A DNA stretch of 30,025 nt, taken from assembly GCA_020024255.1 (NCBI GenBank), contig JAHHTX010000014.1, positions 1 to 30,025 on the forward strand, written 5' to 3'. How positions within the stretch are numbered: position 1 is the stretch's first letter; every line of letters starts with the position of its first letter. The stretch is from Anaerotignum sp. GTDB taxonomy: Bacteria; Bacillota; Clostridia; Lachnospirales; Anaerotignaceae. Shown here in pieces: positions 23,788-30,025 of this stretch. The position numbers and the translations under genes are program-made. The notes below the pieces were generated by a model. That model was not told where the DNA came from. It did no database searches and saw only the letters and a program-made list of their open reading frames with translations.

Positions 23788-24258
23788 TCATTCTTTTTCT
23801 GCAGGGATACCGTGAACTGCCAAAAAGGTATTTTTATACCGTTTGTCTGCTGTCACATCTTCTCCAAACCAAGCAGGCGGTACAAAGGCCTTTGCCGCTT
23901 CTTCTGAAGGAAACTCCACCTCTGTGGTAATCAGCCCTGCCAAAGCACCTTCATAGACATCTACCTCTGCCGTCAAGCCCTGAGTCACAGGTACAAGATA
24001 TCGCTTTTTTTCTACGGCAGGCGTTTCTGCCTTTTGCAAAAGTCCCTGATATTCTTCCGCTGTAATTTCAAGTTCATACTCTTCCCTTGCCAAATGCCCC
24101 TTTCCTTTTATGGTCAGAAAAAAGCGGTTATCTGTCTGTCTGATACGAATGGTAGGAGAAAGATGTAAATAGCTTTGTCTAATCTTCTGTTCGGGAAAAT
24201 CTGTCAATACAAATGGGACTTTCTCAGTCAAAAACTTTCGTTCAATTTCCTTCATCAT
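23788..24258 (-). CDS. CYTH domain protein (triphosphate tunnel metalloenzyme)
   Basis: A 156-residue single-domain CYTH protein. The diagnostic N-terminal EIERKF (residues 4-9) is present. The tunnel strands TIRIRQ, FFLTIKGKG, EYELEI, KKRYLV, AEVDVYEG and TTEVEFPSEE supply the expected charged residues. Such enzymes hydrolyse inorganic triphosphate or nucleoside triphosphates, or have adenylate cyclase-like chemistry; the small bacterial forms are most often triphosphatases. The ATG at 24258 lies 6 nt after GGAG. It has its own promoter and is divergent from the DJ-1 gene. Confidence 0.9.
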   Translation of the reverse strand: MMKEIERKFLTEKVPFVLTDFPEQKIRQSYLHLSPTIRIRQTDNRFFLTIKGKGHLAREEYELEITAEEYQGLLQKAETPAVEKKRYLVPVTQGLTAEVDVYEGALAGLITTEVEFPSEEAAKAFVPPAWFGEDVTADKRYKNTFLAVHGIPAEKE

Positions 24259-24283
24259 TTAGATCTCCTTTTTCTTTTTTAAC

Positions 24284-24312
24284 AGGATAGCGAGAGAAAA
24301 GAGGACTGTCAA
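24284..24312 (-). promoter_or_regulatory. Sigma-A promoter of the CYTH gene
   Basis: TTGACA (24307-24312), 17-nt spacer, TATCCT (24284-24289). It is divergent from, and close to, the promoter of the DJ-1 gene. Confidence 0.7.
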
Positions 24313-24330
24313 TACCTTTTCGTCTTTTTC

Positions 24331-24359
24331 TTGCTAAATAGCATTGACCGACATATAAT
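24331..24359 (+). promoter_or_regulatory. Sigma-A promoter of the DJ-1/PfpI gene
   Basis: TTGCTA (24331-24336), 17-nt spacer, TATAAT (24354-24359). The -35 and its flank (CTTGCTAAAT) are the same as in the rubrerythrin promoter at 19422. Confidence 0.75.
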
Positions 24360-24399
24360 AAAAACAAATACAATTAAGAAAATGAAGGTGGGATAAAGC

Positions 24400-24948
24400 A
24401 TGAAAAAAGCAAGTATTTTTTTAGCGGAAGGCTTTGAAGAAATTGAGGCGGTAACGCCTTTAGATTTATTGCGACGTGCAGGTGTAGATGCAAAGTTCGT
24501 TTCCCTGACCGAAAAAAAAGAAGTAACAGGTGCACATCACATCACCTATACAGCAGATATGCTCTTTGATAAACAGGAAATTGCAAAAACAGATATGCTG
24601 ATTTTACCGGGCGGTATGCCGGGTTCACAACATTTACAGGAGCATGAAGGACTGAAAGAGATGATTCTTTCTTTCCACGAAAAAGAAAAATTCATCTGTG
24701 CCATTTGTGCCGCCCCCATGGTTCTGGGATATCATGGCATTCTGAAAGGCAGAAAAGCCACCATTTATCCCGGCATGGAGGAACGGCTTATGGGAGCAGA
24801 TGTAGTGAAAGAACCTGTCTGCAAAGACGGGCATATCATCACATCTCGTGCCCCTGGCACTGCTATGGCTTTCGCATTGGAACTCATTGCCACCCTTTGT
24901 GGAAATGATGTAAAAGAACAAATTAAATCTGATATTGTGTATCTTTAA
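24400..24948 (+). CDS. DJ-1/PfpI family protein
   Basis: A 182-residue DJ-1/YajL-type protein. The nucleophile elbow AICAAP puts the reactive cysteine at C103. The conserved acidic partner is E16 in EGFEEIEAV, and ILPGGMPGS (about 68-76) matches the family. Members protect against oxidative or glycation stress or act as glyoxalase- or chaperone-like proteins; which applies here cannot be told. The ATG at 24400 follows AAGGTGG by 8 nt. The last 26 bases overlap the 3' end of the opposite-strand gene at 24923-25342. Confidence 0.93.
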   Translation: MKKASIFLAEGFEEIEAVTPLDLLRRAGVDAKFVSLTEKKEVTGAHHITYTADMLFDKQEIAKTDMLILPGGMPGSQHLQEHEGLKEMILSFHEKEKFICAICAAPMVLGYHGILKGRKATIYPGMEERLMGADVVKEPVCKDGHIITSRAPGTAMAFALELIATLCGNDVKEQIKSDIVYL

Positions 24949-25342
24949 GTAAAATCGCACCAAACAGAAGAGGCAGAAGAAGTTCTGGCACTTTGGAAAA
25001 CCCTGTCCGCACCATGGCATCAGTGACAACTGCAATATCCAAATCATAAATAAACGAAATTTGTTCCGGTGTATACACCGTTGGCAAGCCGCTTGCCAGT
25101 TCCCGCCGAAACATCTGGCAAAAAGGCGACACACCCTTTTGCATTAACTGTAGAAAATCCATTTTGCTTATGGCTTGGCTCTGCTCTTTTTGCAACACAG
25201 CAGCAGCTTCTGCCAGAGGCATCTGCAAAACCTCTGCTGCCTTGTGTAAAGGATACGGCTGCGGCTCTGTACGCAGAAAAATGTCTGCGGCAGCAATTTG
25301 CGGCTGTATCATTTTTTCATAATAATTCAGAAATGTTTCCAT
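24923..25342 (-). CDS. Hypothetical protein, tail overlaps DJ-1 gene
   Basis: A 139-residue, mainly helical protein that I do not recognise. It starts METFLNYYEKMIQPQIAAAD, continues with a helix-rich centre (LHKAAEVLQMPLAEAAAVLQKEQ) and ends in a hydrophobic segment (VPELLLPLLFGAILL). The central part could be a degenerate helix-turn-helix, but the evidence is weak. The ATG at 25342 follows GGGAGG by 9 nt. It is divergent from the gene at 25430 and overlaps the DJ-1 gene tail-to-tail by 26 nt, so termination signals of each lie in the other's coding sequence. Confidence 0.7.
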   Translation of the reverse strand: METFLNYYEKMIQPQIAAADIFLRTEPQPYPLHKAAEVLQMPLAEAAAVLQKEQSQAISKMDFLQLMQKGVSPFCQMFRRELASGLPTVYTPEQISFIYDLDIAVVTDAMVRTGFSKVPELLLPLLFGAILLKDTQYQI

Positions 25343-25429
25343 ACCCAATGTCCTCCCTATATTCTTCTGCTATTGTATCAGGTTGGGCAGGCAATCTTCT
25401 ATAGGGAATGGATGGAAAAGAGGAATCTC

Positions 25430-25951
25430 ATGAATGCAATACAAAAATATTTCAAATACCGACAAAGCCTTATTGACCAGTATGCCAAAGGCGATATGAC
25501 AAAAAGAGAATATCTTGAGCGGAACTATGAGGCTGTTGTTTATGGGGATATCCAGCCTTTCCGCAATATTGATACAGTGGAAAAGGCATTATTCAACTAT
25601 CAATATTATAATGCCCTCGCAAAACAAATGAAGTCTGTCAGTACCACAAAAGATTTGGACTATGAACTGAAACAGGATTATCGAGAAAAAAGCAACTACT
25701 ACTATTCCAAAAAAGACAGAGCAACACTGGCTGCACTGCGAATGCTTGATTTTCATGGTGTAGAAGCCTATTTTATCAAAATCCGCAGTAAATTTTTGAA
25801 GGGGAAACTCTTTGAAATCAACATCCCTGAGGAGGAAATCATTCTCCATTCCACCAGCCCCTTGATTTTAAAATGTTTGCGGGAGGAAGGTGTCTTTCAG
25901 GAGGAAAGCAAAAAATCCCTCATTGATGATTATGTCAATAGAAGATATTAA
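25430..25951 (+). CDS. Conserved hypothetical protein (DUF6648-like)
   Basis: A 173-residue soluble, charged, helical protein. The N-terminus (YFKYRQSLIDQYAKGDMTKREYLERNYEAV) and centre (PFRNIDTVEKALFNYQYYNALAKQMK) resemble a clostridial family that I recall as DUF6648. The function is unknown and the label is from memory. The ATG at 25430 follows GAGG by 6 nt; an in-frame ATG six codons earlier has a weaker site, and the upstream reading frame looks non-coding. It converges on the gene at 26142, with a hairpin and repeat copy B between them. Confidence 0.82.
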   Translation: MNAIQKYFKYRQSLIDQYAKGDMTKREYLERNYEAVVYGDIQPFRNIDTVEKALFNYQYYNALAKQMKSVSTTKDLDYELKQDYREKSNYYYSKKDRATLAALRMLDFHGVEAYFIKIRSKFLKGKLFEINIPEEEIILHSTSPLILKCLREEGVFQEESKKSLIDDYVNRRY

Positions 25952-25973
25952 AAAAGCAGGGAAATCCCTGCTT
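25949..25973 (-). terminator. Terminator hairpin between convergent genes
   Basis: AAGCAGGGA and TCCCTGCTT form a perfect 9-bp stem with a 2-base centre. On the minus strand six T residues follow, so it can end transcripts coming from the gene at 26603. On the plus strand it lies just after the stop of the 25430 gene but lacks a U-tract. Confidence 0.7.
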
Positions 25974-25975
25974 GT

Positions 25976-26110
25976 GGATGTCGACAAAGTCTCATTTCAT
26001 GCAAGGCTTTGACGAGCAGACAGAAGAATAAAGCAGAAGTTCCAATGGCAAAAAGCCTTGAAACTTCTGCTTTTTTATGGGAAGTAAATTCCCGCTGCGG
26101 ATTCCATTTT
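25976..26110 (+). repeat. Structured interspersed repeat, copy B (19-nt deletion)
   Basis: Closely matches copy A but lacks 19 nt between AAAGTC and TCATTTC, which removes the CCCC arm and the left arm of the second hairpin. The main stem AAAGCAGAAGTT (26030-26041) with AACTTCTGC (26062-26070) is intact and followed by TTTTTT (26071-26076), a good intrinsic terminator on the plus strand. It lies between convergent genes. Homology with copy A ends at GGATTCCATTT. Confidence 0.85.
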
Positions 26111-26141
26111 GATACTCTTTTGTACAGACCTCTCTACCTGT

Positions 26142-26603
26142 TTATTTTTCTTCTTCCTCATCATCTACAATCACGACCATACCGCCCATACGCCTGTTCA
26201 GTTCTTTTCTCGTAATCTTGATGATATTGGGAATGACACCATCAGGCTGCTCATCGATATAGTAAGCCCCTTCCCGATCACAATCGTTTTCATCTAGCCA
26301 TCCGCTGAAGAAGGAGATAATGGAGCGCATAATTTCCACGCTGTGTCCCCAAAAATCCAAATCCAGAAAAATCAGACGTCTTTTTTCTCCCGTCTTAGAA
26401 AATTTACGGCTCTTGTATACCATACTGAACAGACGTCTTTCTTCTCCCTTGTAGGTAAAGTATACCGCCATTTCATTGCTTTCGCCAAATCTGTTTTCAT
26501 AACGGTTGACTTTTGCCTCTGGATCAAAATATTTTACCACAAAACGATAAATTTGCTCCAGTTCAATTTCTTTTGTAATATACCCATATGTTTTTGCTGT
26601 CAT
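26142..26603 (-). CDS. Hypothetical protein, unknown family
   Basis: A 153-residue soluble protein that I do not recognise. It begins MTAKTYGYITKEIELEQIYR. The middle is rich in beta-strand-forming residues (AVYFTYKGEERRLFSMVYKS, then RRLIFLDLDFWGHSVEIM). Next comes an aromatic/acidic helix (SFFSGWLDENDCDREGAYYI) and a very acidic end (VDDEEEEK). No signal peptide or membrane helix is visible. The ATG at 26603 has AAAGG 8 nt upstream; the ATG two codons earlier is too close. A promoter with a 9-bp palindrome touching its -10 lies about 70 nt upstream. Confidence 0.75.
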   Translation of the reverse strand: MTAKTYGYITKEIELEQIYRFVVKYFDPEAKVNRYENRFGESNEMAVYFTYKGEERRLFSMVYKSRKFSKTGEKRRLIFLDLDFWGHSVEIMRSIISFFSGWLDENDCDREGAYYIDEQPDGVIPNIIKITRKELNRRMGGMVVIVDDEEEEK

Positions 26604-26634
26604 AGCCATCGCCTTTCTGTGTTAATTCAAATTA

Positions 26635-26701
26635 TGGAGTATACTGTATTCTCAGTAAATTCCGCTGTTTGCATTATACTCCACAAAATCACAGATGACA
26701 A
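26635..26701 (-). promoter_or_regulatory. Promoter with flanking palindrome for the 26603 gene
   Basis: TTGTCA (26696-26701), 17-nt spacer, TATAAT (26673-26678). A 9-bp inverted repeat, TGGAGTATA (26635-26643) and TATACTCCA (26675-26683), has one arm overlapping the -10 and the other about 30 nt downstream. This could be a two-site operator; it may also be chance. Confidence 0.6.
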
Positions 26702-26739
26702 GATGGGCGAAGCAATTTCTTTTTCTCTTTTGTGATACC

Positions 26740-27441
26740 TTATTTCATCATTTCCATCATTTTTTCAACCAAATCACTGCTTCTTTTTGCTGCCATTATG
26801 CAAAATTCTTCAAAAGACATTTCCGCTTTTTCACAAGCATCATCGGAAATTGCACGAATAATTAAATAAGGAATCCGATTCAAATAGCAAGTATGGGCGA
26901 TGGCTGCACCTTCCATTTCCGCACAATCACCTTTGACATAATGACGAATTTTTTCCCGCTGTTCCTTTGTGCTGATAAACTGGTCACCACTTGCTACACG
27001 GCCTTCTTTCACCGCATAATCCACATTTAGCTCCTTGGCTGCCGAAAGTGCCAGATGAATCAATGCTTCATCTGCCGGAAAATAACTTTCCGCAAGACGG
27101 GGAATGGTGCCAATCGGATCGCCGAATGCTGTTGTGTCCATATCATGCTGTACTGCATCTATGGAAATCAAAACGTCCCCAATATGTAAATCTTCGGAAA
27201 GTGCACCTGCAACTCCTGTATTGATAACATAATCCACACCAAAGTGGTCAATCAGCACCTGTGTACATACTGCCGCATTAACCTTGCCAATGCCACTTTT
27301 TACCAATACCACATTATTACCTGCAAATCTGCCTACATAGAATGTCAAGCCAATAATGTTTTTTGAGGTGACAATTTCCATCTTTTCCCGCAAAAACGAA
27401 ATTTCTTCCTCCATTGCACCGATAATTCCTAATGTTCTCAT
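26740..27441 (-). CDS. mtnN: 5'-methylthioadenosine/S-adenosylhomocysteine nucleosidase
   Basis: A 233-residue MTA/SAH nucleosidase (Pfs). It cleaves adenine from S-adenosylhomocysteine and methylthioadenosine, relieving product inhibition of methyltransferases. Key residues are present: E13 in GAMEEEI, M176 and E177 in EMEGAA, and the catalytic D200 in AISDDA. The family signature VINTGVAGAL is also seen. The ATG at 27441 lies 7 nt after TAGGAGG. That ribosome binding site is inside the last codons of a small ORF ending 3 nt upstream, which suggests coupling. No luxS is in the window. No clear terminator follows. Confidence 0.97.
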   Translation of the reverse strand: MRTLGIIGAMEEEISFLREKMEIVTSKNIIGLTFYVGRFAGNNVVLVKSGIGKVNAAVCTQVLIDHFGVDYVINTGVAGALSEDLHIGDVLISIDAVQHDMDTTAFGDPIGTIPRLAESYFPADEALIHLALSAAKELNVDYAVKEGRVASGDQFISTKEQREKIRHYVKGDCAEMEGAAIAHTCYLNRIPYLIIRAISDDACEKAEMSFEEFCIMAAKRSSDLVEKMMEMMK

Positions 27442-27444
27442 GAC

Positions 27445-27576
27445 TTATCCTCCTATTCCGATTTTTGCCGCATAAATCCATACTGCGCCGTATACGAAAT
27501 GCTTGTGGCTGCAATCCGTTTTTTTCATCATACCATACCACCCACTTTTTCTGCAAGGGCACATCGAAAAAGCCAT
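27445..27576 (-). CDS. Candidate small Cys/His-rich protein upstream of mtnN
   Basis: A 43-residue ORF, ATG at 27576 to TAA at 27445. It has a clean ribosome binding site (AAAGGAG, 6 nt spacing) and ends 3 nt before the mtnN start. The sequence begins MAFSMCPCRKSGWYGMMKKT and has Cys/His positions C6, C8, C22, H24 and H26 that could bind a metal. The C-terminal third is hydrophobic with aromatics (HFVYGAVWIYAAKIGIGG). I do not recognise it. It could be a real small protein or a leader ORF that couples translation into mtnN. A weak extended -10 (TGCTAAAAT, near 27625-27633) lies upstream. Confidence 0.45.
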   Translation of the reverse strand: MAFSMCPCRKSGWYGMMKKTDCSHKHFVYGAVWIYAAKIGIGG

Positions 27577-27894
27577 GGAAAACTCCTTTGCCAAAACAGA
27601 CAAAAACAAACAAATCATTGCCGAATTTTAGCAGGTTTTCTGATTTTCGACAGAAAAGGATAAAACGTATTTTCCTGCCCTTTTTCGGCATCATTTCCCT
27701 GTGCTTAATCCTGCAATGGGTACTTTAAGAGATGCTTAATGGAGCAAAATTCCCTTGGCATACCGAATTTTCCTTTGCCATTTCTGGGGGAAACAGTACC
27801 CATTTCGTTTGCTTTCCCCTTTTTCCCTTTTGTAAATCATCATGAATAAATGAAAATTTCTATTGTATGCCAATTTTTACCACATTTCTTTCCA
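27577..27894. other. Gene-free structured intergenic region
   Basis: About 320 nt with no credible coding sequence but several inverted repeats. TTTTCTG/CAGAAAA lies near 27635-27656. A perfect 10-bp pair AATGGGTACT (27715-27724) and AGTACCCATT (27795-27804) is 70 nt apart. GGGGGAAA/TTTCCCCT (27786-27793 and 27813-27820) is followed by TTTTCCCTTTT, a terminator on the plus strand. The second pair's right arm lies in the terminator loop. A small plus-strand RNA is possible, but no strong promoter is seen. Confidence 0.4.
27786..27831 (+). terminator. Orphan terminator-like hairpin upstream of the C26 gene
   Basis: An 8-bp stem (GGGGGAAA/TTTCCCCT, one G-T pair) with a 19-nt loop and a T-rich tail on the plus strand. 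No plus-strand gene precedes it in the last kilobase, so what it terminates is unclear. Confidence 0.5.
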
Positions 27895-27923
27895 TTGCAA
27901 AGATACTGTTTTTTTTGTATACT
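27895..27923 (+). promoter_or_regulatory. Sigma-A promoter of the C26-MscS-DUF951 operon
   Basis: TTGCAA (27895-27900), 17-nt T-rich spacer, TATACT (27918-27923), about 30 nt before the first start codon. Confidence 0.78.
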
Positions 27924-27953
27924 ATTCTTAATTGGCAAAAAGGAGCTTTGTTC

Positions 27954-28658
27954 ATGAAAAACAAACCCATTATCGGCATTACGCCGGACTATTCTTACGA
28001 CAAAAGAAGGTTTATCCTCAGCGAAGATTATACAAATGCCATTATGCAGGCAGGAGGGATTCCCGTTATGCTGACACCTACAGAAATCTTTCCCGATTTT
28101 GCAGACGGGATTCTGTTCAGTGGCGGTGGCGATGTTGACCCTCTTTTGTTCAACGAAGAACCCATTCGGGAAAGCGGAGAAATCTCCCCTTTGCGGGACA
28201 ACTTTGAACTTTGGCTATGCAAAGAAGCCTTCCTGCGACAAATTCCTCTATTGGGTATCTGTCGGGGAATGCAAATTTTAAACATTGCGGCAAACGGTAG
28301 TATTTACCAAGACATTGCAGTGCAAACGGATACCACCTTAAAACACAACCAAAATGCACCTCGCTTTTATGGCACACACACTGTCACGCCCACGCCCGAC
28401 AGCATTTTGGGAAAGCTATGGCAAGAGGAAAAAACAACCGTTAATTCCTTTCACCATCAGGCAATAAATACATTGGGAAAAGGATTCTTTGTCGCCGCTT
28501 ACAGCAGTGACGGACTCATTGAAGCCATAGAGCAGAAAGCCATGCCTTTCGTCTTGGGTGTACAGTGGCATCCTGAAGCCATGCAGCAGGAAAAACAAAA
28601 GGCAGTCTTTACTTATTTTATTAAAACTGCCACAGAATATAAAGACAGGAGAATATAA
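27954..28658 (+). CDS. Gamma-glutamyl-gamma-aminobutyrate hydrolase family (peptidase C26)
   Basis: A 234-residue class I glutamine amidotransferase-like hydrolase of the PuuD/C26 type, which cleaves gamma-glutamyl amide bonds. The N-terminal IIGITPDYSY and FSGGGDVDP motifs are typical. The nucleophile is C103 in GICRGMQ, and the rest of the triad is H206 and E208 in QWHPE. HHQA near 167-170 also matches. The natural substrate is uncertain; no other putrescine-pathway gene is nearby. The ATG at 27954 follows AAGGAG by 8 nt. Its stop is directly followed by the MscS start. Confidence 0.93.
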   Translation: MKNKPIIGITPDYSYDKRRFILSEDYTNAIMQAGGIPVMLTPTEIFPDFADGILFSGGGDVDPLLFNEEPIRESGEISPLRDNFELWLCKEAFLRQIPLLGICRGMQILNIAANGSIYQDIAVQTDTTLKHNQNAPRFYGTHTVTPTPDSILGKLWQEEKTTVNSFHHQAINTLGKGFFVAAYSSDGLIEAIEQKAMPFVLGVQWHPEAMQQEKQKAVFTYFIKTATEYKDRRI

Positions 28659-29570
28659 ATGCCAGTAATTCCAACAGATTCTTTACCCCAAGCCACAGAA
28701 GTACCTGCATTTGCCGCAGGTCCGCCTTCTGTACAAACACCATCTATAGTAGAAAAAAGCATTGACTTTTTACTGGGCATCGGTTTAAACATCGGCAAAA
28801 TTGTGCTTACCTTTGTCATCTGCTGGTTTTTAATCCGCATCACCAACCACATCGCAAAGCGGTTCTTTATTGCACAGACAAAAAAACAACATCTTGCCAT
28901 GACAGAACGCAAAGCAAAAACATTGACCTCTATCACATCTAGTGTAACTAAATATGGTATTTATTTTATCGGTATTTTTACTGTATTAAACTATCTTGGC
29001 TTAGACAGCCGCTCTCTGGTTGTCATTGCCAGTGCAGGCTCTGTTGCCATTGGTTTGGGTGCCCAAAGCGTTGTTACCGATATGATGGAAGGATTTTTCA
29101 TTCTTTTTGAAGACCATTATGCTGTGGGAGATGTTGTTAGCATACAAAATATCACAGGAACCGTGGAAAGCGTTACTCTTCGCTCCACCAAGCTACGAGA
29201 TGCACAAGGCTGTATCCACATCATTCCCAATGGCTCTGTGGGCACAGTAACCAATCTTTGTCGAGATTATATCAACGCCATTGTTACCGTAGGTGTTTCC
29301 TACAACGCAAACATCGACCATGTCCTTGCTGTTCTGGAAGATGAAATGCAAAAAACAGCAGATATGGAAGAACTTCTGGAAACCCCTGTCCTTTCGGGTA
29401 TTATAGGACTAGATGATTCGGCTGTCACCATCAAAATTGTGGCAAAGTGCCAAACCAAGACAAATCTCGTTGTGGAAGCAGAGCTGCGTCGCCGCATCAA
29501 AAACCGTCTGGACAAGGAAGGTATTGAGATTCCCTTCCCCCAACGTTCTCTGCATATTGTAAAATCGTAA
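28659..29570 (+). CDS. MscS family small-conductance mechanosensitive channel
   Basis: A 303-residue MscS/YkuT-type channel that releases solutes during hypo-osmotic shock. After a polar N-terminus (about 40 residues), transmembrane helices lie near 42-62, 92-112 and 118-140. The pore helix and its continuation carry the family motif ASAGSVAIGLGAQSVVTDMMEGFFILFED. The cytosolic beta domain (YAVGDVVSIQNITGTVESVTLRST) and the C-terminal alpha/beta domain follow. The ATG at 28659 abuts the previous stop, with GGAG 7 nt upstream. DUF951 follows 13 nt later in the same operon. Confidence 0.94.
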   Translation: MPVIPTDSLPQATEVPAFAAGPPSVQTPSIVEKSIDFLLGIGLNIGKIVLTFVICWFLIRITNHIAKRFFIAQTKKQHLAMTERKAKTLTSITSSVTKYGIYFIGIFTVLNYLGLDSRSLVVIASAGSVAIGLGAQSVVTDMMEGFFILFEDHYAVGDVVSIQNITGTVESVTLRSTKLRDAQGCIHIIPNGSVGTVTNLCRDYINAIVTVGVSYNANIDHVLAVLEDEMQKTADMEELLETPVLSGIIGLDDSAVTIKIVAKCQTKTNLVVEAELRRRIKNRLDKEGIEIPFPQRSLHIVKS

Positions 29571-29583
29571 GGAGGTATGAATT

Positions 29584-29802
29584 ATGCAGTTCTTTGTAGG
29601 TGATACTGTACAAATGAAAAAAAACCACCCTTGTGGCTCTAACCAATGGGAAATCCTGCGTACCGGTATCGATTTTCGCATAAAGTGTTGTGGCTGCGGA
29701 CATATGGTTATGCTGCCTCGTGTAAAATTTGAAAAAAATGTGAAGAAAATCATCTCTCACCACACTGCAAATGAAGAAAACACAGGAATTTCAGATATGT
29801 AA
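29584..29802 (+). CDS. DUF951 family protein
   Basis: A 72-residue DUF951 (YyzM-like) protein. The conserved core VGDTVQMKKNHPCGSNQWEI, then RTGIDFRIKCCGCGHMVMLPRVKFEKNVK, is clearly recognisable. Cysteines C17, C35, C36 and C38 with H40 suggest a small zinc- or nucleic-acid-binding fold. The function is unknown. The ATG at 29584 follows AAGGAGG by 7 nt, and it comes 13 nt after the MscS gene. MscS-DUF951 adjacency is common in Firmicutes. The last ten residues are poorly conserved. Only a weak hairpin follows, before repeat copy C. Confidence 0.93.
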   Translation: MQFFVGDTVQMKKNHPCGSNQWEILRTGIDFRIKCCGCGHMVMLPRVKFEKNVKKIISHHTANEENTGISDM

Positions 29803-29916
29803 TACAGTTCCATACATGAACGTATTCATTTTTTATCTGTTTTTATTTCATCAAATACTGTTCATACGCCACAAAATGGGTATGATACCACCAACGAAAA
29901 CCGGCAAAAACCGGTT

Positions 29917-30025
29917 TAGGGGTGTCGACAAAGTCGCCCCCCTTCGTCAAAGCCTCATTTCATTCAAGGATTTGACGAACAGACAGAAGGATAAAGCAGA
30001 AGTTCCAATGGCAAAAAAGCCTTGA
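29917..30025 (+). repeat. Structured interspersed repeat, copy C (cut by window end)
   Basis: Matches copy A from the GGGG arm, through GTCGACAAAGTCG and CCCCCC, to the left arm of the main stem (AAAGCAGAAGTT, 29993-30004) and beyond. The right arm lies past the window. The second hairpin has a mismatch (AGGATTTGAC against GTCAAAGCCT). A separate hairpin AAACCGG/CCGGTTT lies just before it (about 29898-29917). It is again 3' of a plus-strand operon. Confidence 0.85.

Noticed and set aside
27527..27556. Promoter-like TTGCAG-N18-TATGAT upstream of mtnN
   Set aside because: It lies inside the 43-codon small ORF that appears coupled to mtnN, so a promoter further upstream is more consistent; kept only as a possible internal promoter.
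27465..27728. Plus-strand 87-codon frame opposite the start of mtnN
   Set aside because: It starts at TTG with no ribosome binding site, has a Lys/Arg/Phe-rich composition typical of an antisense shadow, and lies opposite a better minus-strand small ORF.
29771..30025. Plus-strand frame running off the window end
   Set aside because: It starts inside the DUF951 gene, has no ribosome binding site and runs into repeat copy C.

Overview
The window looks like a chromosomal segment of a low-to-moderate GC Firmicute, class Clostridia, most likely order Lachnospirales. The grounds are strong GGAGG-type ribosome binding sites, near-consensus sigma-A promoters, occasional TTG/GTG starts, a SAM-I riboswitch on metK, rubrerythrin, GdpP and DUF951, and hypothetical proteins of clostridial type. 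No rRNA, tRNA, CRISPR array, transposase or prophage is visible. It is mostly housekeeping sequence, and the unusual content lies mainly between the genes.

Layout. 288-3028: a YkvI-like membrane transporter and a convergent DUF1846 gene. 3223-6790 (minus): an unknown acidic protein, recD2 and comF, behind a promoter overlapped by a LexA-type GAAC-N4-GTTC box. 6957-8371 (minus): metK with a complete SAM-I riboswitch, attenuator and perfect consensus promoter. 8422-10587 (minus): mgtE and a DNA-deoxyinosine/uracil glycosylase-like gene, behind a leader of about 270 nt with a 42-codon upstream ORF and mutually exclusive RNA folds. 10623-14939 (minus): MazG-like, gdpP, rplI and dnaB. 15056-16998 (minus): a MoxR ATPase and DUF58 pair.

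17189-20110 (plus): AI-2E-family permease, CPBP protease and rubrerythrin. 20375-21527 (minus): a HAAS-like membrane protein and its overlapping PadR regulator, with an operator-like palindrome on the promoter. 21677-24258 (minus): trmB, a clostridial hypothetical and a CYTH protein. 24400-26603: a DJ-1/PfpI protein and three poorly known genes. 26740-27576 (minus): mtnN and a likely coupled 43-codon small ORF. 27954-29802 (plus): a class I glutamine amidotransferase-like hydrolase (C26), an MscS channel and DUF951.

A hairpin-rich interspersed repeat of about 135-155 bp occurs three times (20163, 25976 and 29917, the last cut by the window edge), with a decayed fragment near 21576. The complete copies sit at convergent 3' ends and contain a terminator-like stem.

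The best candidates for something new are the mgtE leader peptide and attenuator, the structured repeat family, the LexA-type box on the recD2 operon and the small ORF coupled to mtnN. Family names come from recognising motifs by eye; no database search was run.
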